64,000 bases of DNA from Bos javanicus (lineage: Eukaryota; Chordata; Mammalia; Artiodactyla; Bovidae). Positions 1 through 11,905 of the stretch are shown piece by piece; the stretch's first letter is position 1; every line of letters begins with the position of its first letter. The notes under the pieces are model-generated. The model had not been told where the DNA came from, did no database searches, and worked only from the letters and a program-made list of their open reading frames with translations. The position numbers and the translations under genes are program-made. Location of the stretch: positions 5,952,001-6,016,000 of the forward strand of contig NC_083876.1 in the NCBI RefSeq assembly GCF_032452875.1. The letters are read 5' to 3'.

Positions 1-100
1 ATTGATTCTCTCAATACTTTGTAATAAACTTCTCAAATCTATCATATGAGAAATCAGTGTACTGGAATAAAGGGAAAAATTTTCTATAGAGTGAAAACAT

Positions 101-481
101 CTTTGTCATTGTTCAGTCACTCAGTCGTGTTCCACTCTTTGCACTCCATGGACTGCAGCACGCCCAGCTCATCTATCCTTCACTATCTTCTGGAGTTTGC
201 TCAAACTCGTGTCCACTGAATCTGTGATGCCATCTAATCATCTCAAAGTGTCTCCTTCTCCTACTTTCAATCTTTCCCAGAATCAGGGCCCTTTCCAATG
301 AGTCAGCTCTTGGCATCAGGTGGCCAAAGTATTAGAGCTTCAGCTTAGTATCAGTCCTTCCAATAAATATTCAGGGTTGATTTCCCTTAATATTGACTCA
401 TTTGGTCTCCTTTATGTTTAAGGGATTCTCCAGAGTCTTTAGCACCACACTTTGGAAGCATCAGTTCTTTGGCCCTCAGTT
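101..481 (-). mobile_element. BovB LINE, 3'-end fragment (older type)
   Basis: The plus strand reads as the reverse complement of a BovB 3' end. It starts with the tail-derived 'ttcagtcactcagtcgtg', then 'catggactgcagca', the pyrimidine-rich 'ctccttctcctac' block and 'ggtggccaaagtatta'. BovB is an RTE-clade LINE typical of ruminants. Only about 380 bases of the roughly 3 kb element remain, so it is 5'-truncated. Many differences from the copy at 28891-30755 suggest an old insertion. Confidence 0.88.
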
Positions 482-847
482 AAAACTAAGATTCAAAATA
501 AAAACCAAACATTTAAAATGTATTAGGTACTAGCAAAAAGGATAGTAGAAGATGTAAAAAACTGAAATTGATATAGCTCTCACTCATTTTATGATCTGTG
601 ACCAGAACAATAATATTTGAAAAGAACAAGAGAATATTGGAATTAAAGATACAATTCCTTATGAACCAAACTTCTAAAATGGAACATAATTTTTATGGAA
701 ACAATTCTGTGTTTGGCGAAGAAATGGCTGAATAAATGATATTTAATTGCATAGACTATGTTTCCATAAAATATTGATACAATCAAGTATTAAAAATATG
801 GGCAAGTGATTTAATATATTCATTTATGACTCCTAGTAACAAACCCA

Positions 848-858
848 TGTGTGTGTGC

Positions 859-889
<31 letters not shown>
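848..889. repeat. (GT)n microsatellite
   Basis: Alternating GT tract with one interruption ('gtgtgtgcttgtgtgt') and about 16 uninterrupted GT units. Such tracts are commonly length-polymorphic. Confidence 0.95.
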
Positions 890-891
<2 letters not shown>

Positions 892-1734
892 TAGAGTAGA
901 TAGTCAAATAAGGGAGTAAATAATTACTGAAATAATTAAAGATCAATTACAACCTAATCTCAAGATAGGACTCTGGAAGTATCATTTGACTATTCTTCTA
1001 TTAATTAAAATGAAGCCTGAATAGTAAAGTTTAGTTATCTACTTGACTTACTTGGTATTTAATTTTTAAAAGATAATTATTGCAGCATTAACTCATACCT
1101 ATATTAGATATACATCACATTTAAAATATGTTTAATACATTTGCTAATTGTTTTCAACAGTTTTCATGGTGTTTATATATGTCTATTTGTTCACATATCA
1201 CTTTACATATAATATGTGATATTTATATATTTCAAGTTTTACCTTTGTTATGTTTGTGAAGAACAAAAGAATTAAAAATGTCTTTATGATTTAGTCTATA
1301 AAAATTTAATAAATATATTACTATTAGTCAAAATTTTAATCACAAAAGATTTTGGGTGTCAGGCACATAAAGAAACCTTTTGAACACCAGAAATTATTCA
1401 CCACTTCTTTTTCTTTTCCAAGAATATAATGTGAACATTCTGAAGGAGTTGACTATTGTGGTACCTCTGTAAAGAGTATATTTAATTTGATTTGAAAATC
1501 AACATTCAATAGTCCTTTCATCTCCAATTTAATTAAGAGATCCTAGTTTTTAAACTTTTCTTCTATGCTGAGAGCATATTTTATTTATTCTTATCTAATA
1601 GTTCTGAAGCCAATAAGAACAAAAAATCAATTTACCATTGGTATCTAGTTCCTAATTCTGAGGCAGTAAGAGGGAATATTTAGACAGTTTTAGAAAGGAA
1701 GGGAGAACTATGCTTGCTAATCGGAGCCATTCAC

Positions 1735-2165
1735 TCATTTATTCAAAATATAGCTACTGGTGTCATCTGTTCCAAATAATGAGATAGAGCAGTGACTATC
1801 TTTGCTTTTACTGAGTTTCTCTTCTGTTGAGACATATAAACTTCATAAGCAGATAAATTCATATTAACATATATTATGCCATGAAGAAAGATAATAAGTG
1901 ATAAGGGGAAAGCTGTGTGTAGGGGAGGACTCTCTGAGCAACATCATAAGGCAGACACCTCAGGAAAATGGGGGAATGGGCCAGGACAGGTTTAGAGGAC
2001 CGACACATGTAAGACAGAAGAAACCAGCGTGGTCTTTTCTAAGGTCAGCAAGAAGCAGTGTCTCAGGGGAAGAGCTGTAGAGATGAAGTTAGATGGATAG
2101 GCAGGGCCCTTGGTGATGGGAGCCCACTAAAAACCTTGAGCATGGCAGTGTTACAACCAGTTATC
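1735..2165 (+). repeat. Possible ancient mammalian interspersed repeat
   Basis: The order of short motifs ('tcactcatttattcaaaata', later 'gataggcagggccct', 'ccttgagcatggcagtg') resembles a widespread old mammalian repeat that I recognise but cannot name with confidence. Divergence is high. A repeat-library search would settle the family. Confidence 0.3.
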
Positions 2166-2688
2166 ATTTGCAAATATCATTTTATTTGCCATTTGGAAAA
2201 TAACTGCAGATAATTGAAAATCAAAACAAGGGGACTTCATCAGAATGTACTATAGTAGTCACTTTTCCCTATGATAGCTTCTACCATCTTGTATCAGGTT
2301 TGGACAGACCTCAAAACCTGATATGAGAAGCTCAGGGATTGCAACTCACTGGTCCTGCCAGCTACCAGGGCAGGGTAAAAGGATCAGTATTTCAGCACAT
2401 CTGTAACCATTCCCAGCCCATGTACATTGATACCAGATTTAAGAAATTCTGGCTTAGCTGATAATGAAGGTGCTAAGAAGTAATGAAATTTGGGATATAT
2501 TTTAAAGAAGCAAACAGAAGTTAATAATAAATTTGGAGTACGGGATTAACATAAATACACTAATGTATATACTATATATAAAACAGGTAAATAAGGACAG
2601 AGAACTGTACCTAGTATCTTGTAATGACCTATAATAGAAAACAATACCAAAAAAAGAATATTTAAATATATGTATAACTGAATCGGAC

Positions 2689-2935
2689 TTCCCAGGTAGG
2701 CTAGTGGTAAAGAACTTGCCTGTAATGCAGAAGACATAATGGGACATGGGTTTGATCTCTGGGTCAGGAATATCTCCTGGAGGAGAACCTGAAAACCCAC
2801 TCCAGTATTCTTGCCTGGAGAATTCCATGGACAGAAGAGCCTGATGGGCTACAGTGCATAGGGTCTCAAAGAGTCAGACATAAAAAAAAAAAAAAAAAAG
2901 AGTCAGACATGGCTGAAGAGATTCAGCACAGCACA
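2689..2935 (+). mobile_element. Bov-tA SINE
   Basis: Sense-oriented tRNA-Glu-headed SINE. It begins 'gacttcccaggtaggctag', continues 'gtggtaaagaacttgcctg', has a box-B-like 'gggtttgatctctggg', then the BovB-derived part 'cactccagtattcttgcctg' and 'gggtctcaaagagtcag'. Bov-tA SINEs are thought to be mobilised by BovB. The 3' part is broken by a pure A tract inside a duplicated segment (see 2868-2910). Confidence 0.9.
2868..2910 (+). other. Poly(A) tract between two copies of a 14 bp direct repeat
   Basis: The 14-mer 'aaagagtcagacat' occurs at 2868-2881 and again at 2897-2910, with only adenines (2882-2896) between. The repeat is normal SINE sequence that should be single-copy. The arrangement matches a target-site duplication around an insertion consisting only of a poly(A) tail. 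A local duplication with A-tract expansion is the alternative. Confidence 0.7.
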
Positions 2936-2939
2936 TAAC

Positions 2940-3077
2940 TGAATCACTGGTATACATGTGAAACTAATGCAACATTATGAAATAGATAGCTAGTGGAAGC
3001 TGCTATATAACACAGGTAGCTCATCTCTGCTCTGTGATGACCTAGAGGGGTGGGATGGGAGGGAGGCAGAAGAGGCA

Positions 3078-3119
<42 letters not shown>

Positions 3120-3176
3120 CTAATTCACTTTGTTGTATGTTGTAAAGAGGGTATACTTCAATAAAAACAAAAAAAA
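2940..3176 (+). mobile_element. Ruminant L1 3' end
   Basis: L1 3' UTR signature on the plus strand: 'gtgatgacctagaggggtgg', then a G-rich block, a (TA)n where other copies read 'tatatgtatac', 'gctaattcactttgttgta', and a terminal 'cttcaataaaaac' with an A-rich tail. Strongly 5'-truncated. An upstream piece ('catgtgaaactaatgcaaca') is itself L1-tail-like, so two tails may be fused here. Confidence 0.8.
3080..3118. repeat. (TA)n microsatellite
   Basis: About 19 TA units. It has apparently expanded from the 'gatatatgtatac' segment that other ruminant L1 3' UTR copies carry at the same place. Confidence 0.93.
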
Positions 3177-3595
3177 ATGTAAATCTACTATACTTCAGTA
3201 AAAAAATTATATAAAGTGTGAGGAAAGGAATGAAAGTCATGAAGTAAAAAAGAAATAACAGAAGAAATTACTGATGGATTCACACAGAACAAGAATGAGA
3301 GAGAGAAGTTAAAGAAGACTGCAGGTCTTGGGCCTGAACAATCTTTAATAAGAGATATCCATTGTTGACCTGAGAGCACTTCAAGGGAGTAAATCAGAGT
3401 TCTATCTTAATAAAGTAAAGATTATTAGACTTTTAAGGGAGATTTCCCATGGTAGTTAGATGTGGATCAGGGAAGATGGATAATTGAATTGAAATCATCG
3501 GCATATGTATATATATGAATCTATGGGACTGAATGAAATCAATCTGAGTTTGACCAATATCAAATGATCCCTAAACCTGTCTGGTATCACCTACT
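3177..3595. other. Unassigned non-coding interval
   Basis: A second L1-tail-like phrase ('ctatacttcagtaaaaaaa') sits at its left edge. The rest shows no gene, RNA or repeat that I recognise. Confidence 0.6.
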
Positions 3596-3606
3596 CATGC
3601 ATGCTC

Positions 3607-3883
3607 TGCTGCTGCTGCTGCTAAGTTGCTTCAGTCGTGTCCGACTCTGTGCGACCCCATAGACGGCAGCCCACCAGGCTTCCCCGTCCCTGGGATTCTC
3701 CAGGCAAGAACACTGGAGTGGGTTGCCATTTCCTTCTCCAATGCATGAAAGTGAAAAGTGAAAGTGAAGTTGCTCAGTCGTGTCTGACTCTTCGCAACCC
3801 CATGGACTGAAGCCTACCAGACTCCTCTGTCCATGGGATTTTCCAGGCAAAAGTACTGGAGTGGGGTGCCATTGCCTTCTCCG
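3607..3883 (-). mobile_element. BovA2 SINE with 11 bp TSD
   Basis: Two BovB-derived monomers in tandem, antisense. Each runs from 'cagtcgtgtc(c/t)gactct' to 'tactggagtgg', separated by 'caatgcatgaaagtgaaaag'. A (CTG)n run marks the left edge. The 11-mer 'catgcatgctc' occurs at 3596-3606 and 3884-3894, a perfect target-site duplication. The element landed at the edge of the neighbouring Bov-tA. Confidence 0.93.
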
Positions 3884-3888
3884 CATGC

Positions 3889-4108
3889 ATGCTCAGTCAT
3901 GTCCAACTCTTTGTGACCCAATGGAATGTAACCCGATAGACTCTCTGTCCATGGAATTTTCCAGGAAAGAACACTAGAGTAAGTTAGATTGCCATTTCCT
4001 ACTCCAGGGGATCTTCCAGACCCTGGGATTGAAGCTGCATCTCTTGATTGAAGCTGATCTCTTGTATTGGGGGGCAGATTCTTTACCACTGAACAGCCAC
4101 TTAGTCCT
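3889..4108 (-). mobile_element. Bov-tA SINE
   Basis: Antisense copy. The BovB-like part is at the left ('gctcagtcatgtccaactct', 'ttttccaggaaagaacac'). The tRNA-derived head is at the right ('cctgggattgaagctgcatc', 'ttctttaccactgaacagcc'). A short internal duplication ('cttgattgaagctgatctc') is present. Confidence 0.88.
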
Positions 4109-4738
4109 GACTGCCTCTGGTGTCACCTAGGATATTACAAAGCATCACTAGGTCATACCCAGAGCTTCTAAGCTAATTGACCTGTAAATAGAGTCCAGGC
4201 ATCTGTATTTAGTAAATCACTGCAATGAATTCTAAAGTATAGCCACTGGATTATGGAGAAACTCACTGGTATGAGTGATAAAGATGGTAATAGTGAGGTA
4301 TCTTGGAGGACTCACTTTTACCCTCTTTATCATTCATACAGTGAGACACAAAGAAATGATCTAGAGAACATGACTATGAAATAGTTACCTGTGAGGGAAA
4401 AGAGTTTGGTCTGAAGTGCGTTCACTTGGCAATGAAGAACGCCTTCCACAGGAGAGAGGGGAAACTTTATCCAATGCATTTGTGAAGTGGAGTCATGGAA
4501 CTGCTGAGAAGTTTACATTCTAGTTGGGGAGACAAAGAGTAAAGAGACAACTGCTCTACTGTGTGGTCAGTGGGTGATCAAGTTCAAAGATGAGGTGTTC
4601 CTCCTTCAGCCTTGAGGAATCGGAAATCACCCAGGAAGAGGGACTACTAGCTGGAAAATGAAGGAGCACAAGTTATGATTTGGTCGTAGATTGTGGAGAA
4701 GTTTCCAGGGGTGGGGGTAGGGGGCATTGTCATGTAAG
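4109..4738. other. Unassigned non-coding interval
   Basis: Single-copy-looking sequence. A faint ancient-repeat resemblance occurs near 4505-4540 ('tttacattctagttggggag'). No coding or RNA gene features. Confidence 0.55.
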
Positions 4739-4958
4739 GATGAAAGTGAAAAGTGAAGGTAAAAGTGAGGTCGTGTCCAACTCTGTGATTCCATGGACTG
4801 TAGCTTACCAGGCTCCTCTGTCCCTGGGATTTTCCAGGCAAGAGTACTGGAGTGGGTTGCCATTGCCTTCTCCAGGTGATCTTCCCAACCCAGGGATTGA
4901 ACCTGGGTCTCCCGCATTGTAGGCAGACTCTTTACTGTCTGAGCCACCAGGGAAGTCC
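4739..4958 (-). mobile_element. Bov-tA SINE
   Basis: Antisense: 'gatgaaagtgaaaagtg' flank, 'tcgtgtccaactctgtg', 'ttttccaggcaagagtac', then the tRNA-like head 'cagggattgaacctgggtct' and 'gagccaccagggaagtcc'. Nearly full length. Confidence 0.92.
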
Positions 4959-5139
4959 ATATAAAACAGAAATTCTGGGAGCTGCAAGCAGTTGAATATC
5001 TTTATAGTGTACAGTGATTTGAAGAGTGGCAAGAGACAGGACAGAAAGAATAAAAGGCTAAACCCTGATTTCAGAATCCTTTGTATTCAGTGTGCCATGA
5101 CAATGGGTTTGGTTGAGTTATCACAGAGAAATCAGGAGT

Positions 5140-5302
5140 CACTAAGGATGACCCAGAGGGATGGTATGGGGAGGGAGGTGGGAGGGGGGTTCAGGATTGG
5201 GAACACGTGTACACCTGTGGTGGATTCATGTTGATGTATGGCAAAACAAATACAATATTGTAAAGTAATTAGCCTCAAATTAAAATAAATAAATTAAAAA
5301 AA
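5140..5302 (+). mobile_element. Ruminant L1 3' end
   Basis: L1 3' UTR: 'gacccagagggatggtatgg', a G-rich block, 'acacgtgtacacctgtgg', 'ggattcatgttgatgtatgg', and a terminal A-rich 'aattaaaataaataaatt'. Heavily 5'-truncated. The same subfamily signature is seen at 39364-39662 and 41849-42037. Confidence 0.87.
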
Positions 5303-6712
5303 TACTATCATCAAAAATCATTAAATAAATGTTAAAATATGCACTGTGAAATAAAAAGTCATCAATGTTATCAATTCAAGTTTTCATAGTTATCTGTTTA
5401 AGTATATACTGGATCATACATTCTGTAATTTTTTTACAGTGTTGTTTCCTAATTATTTTACAAACATCTCTCAACCACTAATATCATGTTACCACTTAAA
5501 AAAAAAAAAAGTTCCTTATTTGATTAGTTTTGATCTTGGGTGTCTCTTCCTGTATTTATTGACCAGTGAAATGCCTTTTGTGAATTAACTGTTTGTATCC
5601 TTGGCCAATTTTTCTTCTGTGGTATTTCTCTACTTTTCATTGATTTGAGAGCATGGTTACATATTAAATTTTAGTTGTCAAATATTTTTAAAGATTTTCT
5701 CATGTCTTGTCTGCCTTTTAGTTTTTGTTTGATAGATGGATGGGTAGATGGATATCATATTTAAACATGTTTTAAGAAATGGAGAGCAGAATCTCCATTC
5801 AATGTTGTTGTCTGATTATATGCTCTCTCCAAGATCTGGTTTGGTGGAAGAGATTTCTTTGTCTAAGCCCAAGGTTCAACCACATCCATGACTGATCAGT
5901 AGAGAGGAAGAAAGGCCAAGTGGTCTGCCTTTCAGGTGCCATCACATTCCAGAGCTCCCTGTGGGCTTGCTTTTATCTACAGGACTCTTCCTTTGAATAG
6001 TCCCACCCTCCTTATTAACCTGCAGGTGTTAATCCCCACAGCCCTCTCAGTATGCTCCCTGAATACAGATTTTTCACAGAGTTTAAACTAATACATCTTT
6101 AATTCTGAGCAGTATCTTTGTGGAGAGAAAGTATATATCTTTATGCATGCATACTTTTTTCCTACCTGAGAGGTTATACTTTTAAACATAACATTATTTT
6201 CTAATTTTTAAATAAATATTTAAAACTATAATGCATCATTTTAAAACATTCTTGAAGATGCCATATTTGTGATAAAATAAATTGGAAATCCCTCAAGTCT
6301 TGTTTCTAGATGTGATTTTCCCCAATTGACTTTGGTACATGTTTCTCATTATCACTGTTACTATTAATTTATAGCAGAATGTGTTGTTTAATAATGCAAA
6401 TCTATATTGTAGTGATAAATTCAGGACACTTATACTTGCAGTTGAGTTTTGGAAAATTTTGTCAAAGAATCACTGCAAAAAAAAAAAAAAGGAAATGAGT
6501 ATTAGTCACAGCAATTTCTTTGAAATTGTACATTAATTTGGGTAGATTTGATTATTTTTGAAAAATATTTAATTTCACATGAGAAACATGCATTAACTAT
6601 TTTGTACTTGCTTTCTTTCCAAGTCCCTCACTGAAACAAAGTAGTTTCCATAATGTGAATTCACATATATCTTGTGGCATTTCTTTCCCAGTATCTTATT
6701 ATTTCCACTTGG
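5303..6712. other. AT-rich non-coding interval
   Basis: AT-rich sequence with short A tracts (5499-5510, 6477-6492). I recognise no gene, RNA or repeat family here. Confidence 0.6.
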
Positions 6713-8480
6713 TATCAGTTCAGTTCAGCTCAGTCGCTCAGCCGTATCTGACTCTTTGCAACCCCATGGACTGTAGCATACCAGGCCTCCCTGTCCATCA
6801 CCAATTCCTGGAGTTTACTGAAACTCATGTACACTGAGTCAGTGATGCCATCCAACCATCTCATCCTCTGTCGTCCCCTTCTCCTCCTGTTTTCAATCCT
6901 TCCCAGCATCAGATTCTTTTCAAATGAGTCAGTTCTTCGCATCAGGTGGTCAAAGTATTGGACATTCAGCTTCAACATCAGTCCCTCCGGTGAATATACA
7001 GTACTGGTTTCCTTTAGGAAGGACTGGTTGGATCTCCTTGCAGTCCAAGGGACTCTCAAGAGTCTTCTCCAACACCACCATTCAAAAGTATCAATTCTTC
7101 AGTGCTATGCTTTCGTTATTGTCCAACTCTCACAATCATACATGACTACTGGAAAAAACATAGTTTTAACTAGATGGACTTTTGTTGGCAAAATAACATC
7201 TCTGCTTTTTAATATGCTGTCTAGGTTGGTCATAACTTTTCTTCCAAGGAGTAAGCATCTTTTAATTTCTTGCTTACAGTCACCATCTGCAGTGATTTTG
7301 GAGCCCCCAAACAAAACTGTTTCCATTGCTTCCTCATTGATTTGTCATGAAGTGATGGGACCAGATGCCATGATCTCAGTTTTCTGAATGTTGAATTTTA
7401 CTCCAACTGTTACACTCTCCTCTTTCACTTTCATCATGTGGCTCTTTAGTTCTTCTTTGTTTTCTGCCATAAGGGTTGTATCATATGCTCATCTGAAGTT
7501 ATTGATATTTCTCCCAACAATATTGATTCTAGCTCGTGCTTCATCCAGCCCAGCATTTATCATGATGTACTCTGCATATAAGTTAAATAAGCAGGGTGAC
7601 AATATACAGCCTTGATGTACTCCTTTCCCGATTTGGAACCAGTCTGTTGTTCCATGTCCAGTTCTAACTGTTGCTTCCTGACCTGCATATAGGTTTTTCA
7701 AGAGGCAGGTCAGGTGTTCTGATATTCCCATTTCTTGAAGAATTTTCCAGTGTGTTGTGATCCAGACAGTCAAAGACTTTGGCATAGTTGATAAAGCAAA
7801 AGTAGGTGTTTTTCTGGAACTTTCTTGCTTTTTTGATCATCCAGCGGATGTTGGCAATTTGATCTCCGGTTCCTCTGCCTTTTCTAAATCCAGCTTGAAC
7901 ATCTGGTAGTTCACAGTTCACATTTTGTTGAAGCCTGGCTTGGAGAATTTTGAGTATTACTTTATTAATGTGTGAGATGAGTGCAATTCTGGGATAGTTT
8001 GAAGATTCTTTGGCATTGCCTTTCTTTGGGATTGGAATGAAAACTGACTTTTACCAGTCCTGTGGCCACTTGCTCAATCTTCCAAATTTGTTGGCATATT
8101 GAGTGCAGAACTTTGACAGCATCATCTTTAAAGGTTTGAAATAGCTCCACTTAATTCCATCACCTCCACTAGCTTTGTGTTCGTAGTGATGCTTCCTAAG
8201 GCACACTTGACTTCGCATTCCAGGATGTCTGGCTCTAGGTGAGTGATCACACCATCGTGATTATTGGGGTTTTGAAGATCTTTTTTGTATAGTTCTTCTG
8301 TGTATTCTTGCCACCTGTTGTTAATATTTCTGCTTCTGTTAGGTCCATACCATTTCTGTCCTTTATTGTGCTCATCTTTGCATGAAATGTTCCCTTAGTA
8401 TCTCTAATTTTCTTAAAGAGATCTCAAATCTTTCCCATTTTATTGTTTTCCTCTATTTTTTTGCACTTAGTAGAGGAAAT
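6713..8480 (-). mobile_element. BovB LINE, 5'-truncated (~1.8 kb)
   Basis: Antisense BovB starting at its 3' tail ('tcagttcagttcagctcag') and extending through the reverse-transcriptase region to about 8480, where similarity fades at 'cttagtagaggaaat'. Frames are broken by several indels and stops, so it is dead. It is collinear with the better copy at 28891-30755, which serves as a local reference. Confidence 0.93.
6730..7921 (-). pseudogene. BovB reverse-transcriptase relic (frameshifted)
   Basis: Coding remnants of BovB ORF2 lie in several minus-strand frames. 7664-7921 holds 'AGFRKGRGTGDQIANI' and a degenerate motif A ('CFINYAKVFD', where 29031-30560 has FIDYAKAFD). 7489-7785 holds motif B ('HQGCILSPCLFNLYAEYI'). 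7105-7326 holds 'ITADGDCKQEIKRCLLLG'. 6730-7059 holds the C-terminal 'RRRRGRQRMRWLDGITDS'. The motif C region lies at a break between frames. The known role is target-primed reverse transcription. Frameshifts rule out a functional protein. Confidence 0.88.
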
Positions 8481-8989
8481 CTATTCATGTTTTACTGTTC
8501 TAAAAAGGCAGTTTTCTGTGTTGTTTTCTTGGTTCAAAAGATTTTTAAACTGTTTTTCTTGAGTTTTAGAGGTAGATAATTTGAGTTTTATTGGGGATTT
8601 TTCCATTATTGAGAACACTAAAGAAATTTCTAAATAAATGAATTAAGCAATTATACTCTTCTCCTATTTTTTCAAACATGAAATATTTAGGTTTATTCAT
8701 TATTTTATTGCATTATTTATCATTTTATTATATTATTATATATTTTTTCCTATTTTGGATTACTGTATTTTGTAATTCTAGTACTATACTTGAAAATATA
8801 ATCATTATCAGGGTAAATTTGTAATAGTTTTAATGTGATGAAAAATATTCTTTACATCTATTTAATAAAAAGAAAACAATCAAAAGTTAATGCTTTTTCT
8901 TAAATTTACTTCTACATTTCAGTCTAGATGTATTATTTTGATAGCTTTACAACTTCCCTAACCTGGTAATTGTTTATTTTCTTTTAGAA
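8481..8989. other. AT-rich non-coding interval
   Basis: AT-rich. The left edge may contain a very degenerate continuation of the BovB element (about 20-40 bases). Nothing else recognised. Confidence 0.55.
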
Positions 8990-9252
8990 GGTAAAAGTGA
9001 AGTTGCTTCAGTCGTGTCCGACCCTTAGCAACCCCATGGACTGCAGCCTACCAGGCTCCTGCGTCCATGGGATTTTCCAGGCAAGAGTACTGGAGTGGGT
9101 CGTTATTTCCTTCTCCAATGCATGAAAGTGAAAAGCAAAAGTGAATTCGCTCAGTTGTGTCTGACTCTTAGCGACCCCATGGATTGCACCCTACCAGGCT
9201 CCTCCATCTGTGGGATTTTCCAGGCAAGAGTACTGGAGTGGGGTGCCATTGA
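8990..9252 (-). mobile_element. BovA2 SINE
   Basis: Antisense dimer. Monomer one runs from 'gcttcagtcgtgtccgaccc' to 'gtactggagtgggtcg', then the linker 'aatgcatgaaagtgaaaagc', then monomer two from 'gctcagttgtgtctgactct' to 'tactggagtggggtgccatt'. Full-length and little diverged. Confidence 0.93.
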
Positions 9253-10895
9253 CAAAACTGGAATGGCTTTAACGCAGAAACCAAAGGGTTTCCAATGCCC
9301 ATGGATAAAGATTTGCCCAAGCAAATTCTAGAGGACATGTACATAATTTTAAGAAGTGAGCTGCAAATGCAAGAGAGTTTGGGTCCCATTAATGTGCACC
9401 TTAAACACAGAAGTTTCATAAACATTCTTGAAAAACACCTGCTTCTCTTTTCCAGGTACTTGCAACCTCAAATAAAGCAGCACAGAAACCCAGCACAGGA
9501 AGAGTTGGCAGGCAGCTGAGTTTTCTCTGAAAGGATACCTGGACCAGAAAGTCTTGGTTCTACCCTATCTGACAGGGATCTCTGCATACCTGTGTACAGG
9601 GGCTCTGTGAGACACGCAGGTGAGCAAGGAAGGCCGATGGAGACAGTCATGAAGCCTAGTAGCAAAACCTGGGTCATCCTTTCCTTGATTTCCTGTGCTT
9701 GTTTTTTACCCAGAAAGGGGCATCTCCACTAGCCCCTGATCTAAGCCTTGCAAAGCCCTCTTTGTTCTAGGACCCCCACAGCTGTCTGCCCCTGCATGTA
9801 CTTCTCTTCACCACTAGAGACCACCTAAAATGAAACCACCACAGATTCCAAACCAAAAACACCTAACACATATATTGTAAAAATTTCAGATAAAATAAAT
9901 CATATCTTCTCAAAGTTTGGTGGGTTTCTTCTTATTGTTCCTGAGAATGCTTTATAAGCAGCAACAGACTTGAAAGGTTATTAGCTGCTATGGTTGGTTT
10001 TCCTTCTAAGGTCCTGAGTCAACCAAAAACCAAAATGAAATAAGTATACAAAAAACCCTGGAATTGAAGGTAGTAAGTTCAATTTGATAATTTTTCTGTG
10101 AATTTTGATTGTATAATTCAAAACTGAATTATATCATCATTTTTATTTTCCTACATGTGTTTGGTTAAATACCAAGACTTAAACATTGTTAAGCTTATCA
10201 TTGGTGATTATATACCTAAAATTCCAGGAGTTAGGCTACATAAAATTTAACTTATTTAGCATATGGTATATTAATTTCCATACATAATATATTAATTTGT
10301 ACCTAACATACATTGTTTGTAGAAAAAAAAATGAGCTGTGTGTCATGTTTAATGTTTTGTGACATATCAGTTAATACAGGAAAAATTTTGTGTGATGGGT
10401 CATTTGGAAAGAAGTAAATAGATTTGTATGCATGATGTTGTGGTCAGCATGAAGCATTTATTATTTTTATGAGAATTATATTGGCCTGATGAAATGAAAA
10501 TAACCCTGATATTAAACTGTAATGAATCTAGCCACTATAATATTTTTCTTCCTTTGAAATATGCAAATACAAAGGTCAATGTTAGGTCAGGTTCATCATT
10601 ATTAAAGAATTCCAACTGAAAAATTTGTAAAATTTATTTTTTAATTTTACTCTTTTCACTAAGAGATTCACACCATTAGGGAAGGAATCCGATATACACT
10701 TGGCATTTACTTGATTTATCTTTTCCTGTCATTCAAGATTATACCAATGGTGAAATTTAGTCCTGGTCACTGGAGTCATAGAAATACAACCTGAAAAATG
10801 TTGCACCAAATTGCTGAGCTCATGTCTCCTATATAAAGGGCTTTTTTATGAATGTCTTTTTACTTCTATTAAATGGGTAAGATTTATAAAGACAA
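9253..10895. other. Unassigned non-coding interval
   Basis: Apparently single-copy sequence. Short open frames at 9295-9519 (+) and 9468-9677 (-) overlap one another on opposite strands and show no domain or compositional support. No repeat recognised. Confidence 0.55.
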
Positions 10896-11112
10896 CATTG
10901 TTGTTGTTGTTGAGTCGCTAAGTCATGTCTGATTCTTTTCAGACCCTATGGACTATAGCCCATCAGGCTCCTTTGTCCATGGCATTTCCCAGACAAGAAT
11001 ACTGGACTGGGTTGCCATTTTCTTCTCCAGGGGATCTTCCCAATACAGGTAGTGAACATGCATCTCCTGCATTGTAGGTGGATTCTTTACTGCTGAGCCA
11101 CTGGGGGAGCCC
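10896..11112 (-). mobile_element. Bov-tA SINE with 8 bp TSD
   Basis: Antisense. It starts after a (TTG)n tract with 'gagtcgctaagtcatgtctg' and ends with the tRNA-like head 'ttctttactgctgagccact' and 'gggggagccc'. 'aaagacaa' flanks it at 10888-10895 and 11113-11120. Confidence 0.9.
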
Positions 11113-11787
11113 AAAGACAATATGTAAAGGTTGAAATAACTGTTCCTTTCATATGAAAAGAGTTAATGGAAGAAGCAGCGCTATTTCTCCCTCCCTGGTT
11201 CTGTTGCATGTGTCTATCACTGTGGAATAAGCCAGTAGTCAGGGATGATCAAACAGATTTTCTCCCTCTCTGCACTCATTTCCAGTAGGGCTATGGCATA
11301 GAATGGGACACTTTATACTGATCACTTTCATTTAGTTTCTTTTCTGAGCCAATATAATGCATTTAAACTGAGAGAATATCTTTAAAGAAACTAATAAATC
11401 ATGTATATCATCTACAGAAAAGAAAACTTCTGGAATATTAAAACTGGAAGTTTCACAATGGCACACTTAATTAATTCAGAAAATTACAAATAATGTTCTT
11501 ATTTCTAAAGTGCTTGCAATTTCATCAACCTGCATATATTTACACATGTGGAATACTTTTAACTTATGAAAGAGAGGCTGTAGAGATATAACTTCTTCTG
11601 TCTCCAATTATGGGCTGATGGAAATCACCTTGACAAGAAAAGAAAGTAATAAAGGGAGTAATATGCCTACAGATTCTGTAGTCACTGACCTAGGAAATAC
11701 TTATTGCAGATTGGCTGTTTAACAAATGCTATGCTCAATCTGTGAACATAAAGAATCCAGCTACCACTCTGTACTTCTGCACTTAAT

Positions 11788-11905
11788 ATGGGCAGGCACA
11801 GTCCTATATACATTTTACCAAGATTGTTTCACTGATCTTCACAGCAACAATGTGGTACTGGCAAAATTATTATAGATAGAGGGAGATATTGAGTGGCTTT
11901 AGATA
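11788..11905 (-). mobile_element. MIR SINE remnant
   Basis: Antisense MIR-like order: 'ggcaggcacagtcctatata', 'tcactgatcttcacagcaac', 'gagtggctttagataa'. MIR is an ancient tRNA-derived SINE shared by mammals. Divergence is high, so the edges are approximate. Confidence 0.5.

Larger units (their letters stand above)
482..2684. other. AT-rich non-coding interval
   Basis: Apart from the GT microsatellite and the possible ancient repeat listed separately, this is AT-rich sequence with no recognisable gene, RNA or young repeat. Short open frames here (for example 60 codons at 1898-2080) have no family features and are expected by chance. Confidence 0.7.

Noticed and set aside
3587..3886. A 99-codon minus-strand frame with a repeated Pro/Gly-rich pattern
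   Set aside because: Translation of a BovA2 SINE. The same peptide appears wherever BovA2 occurs, so it is not a gene.
6827..7387. A 186-codon plus-strand frame
   Set aside because: It is the antisense shadow of the BovB coding sequence on the minus strand.
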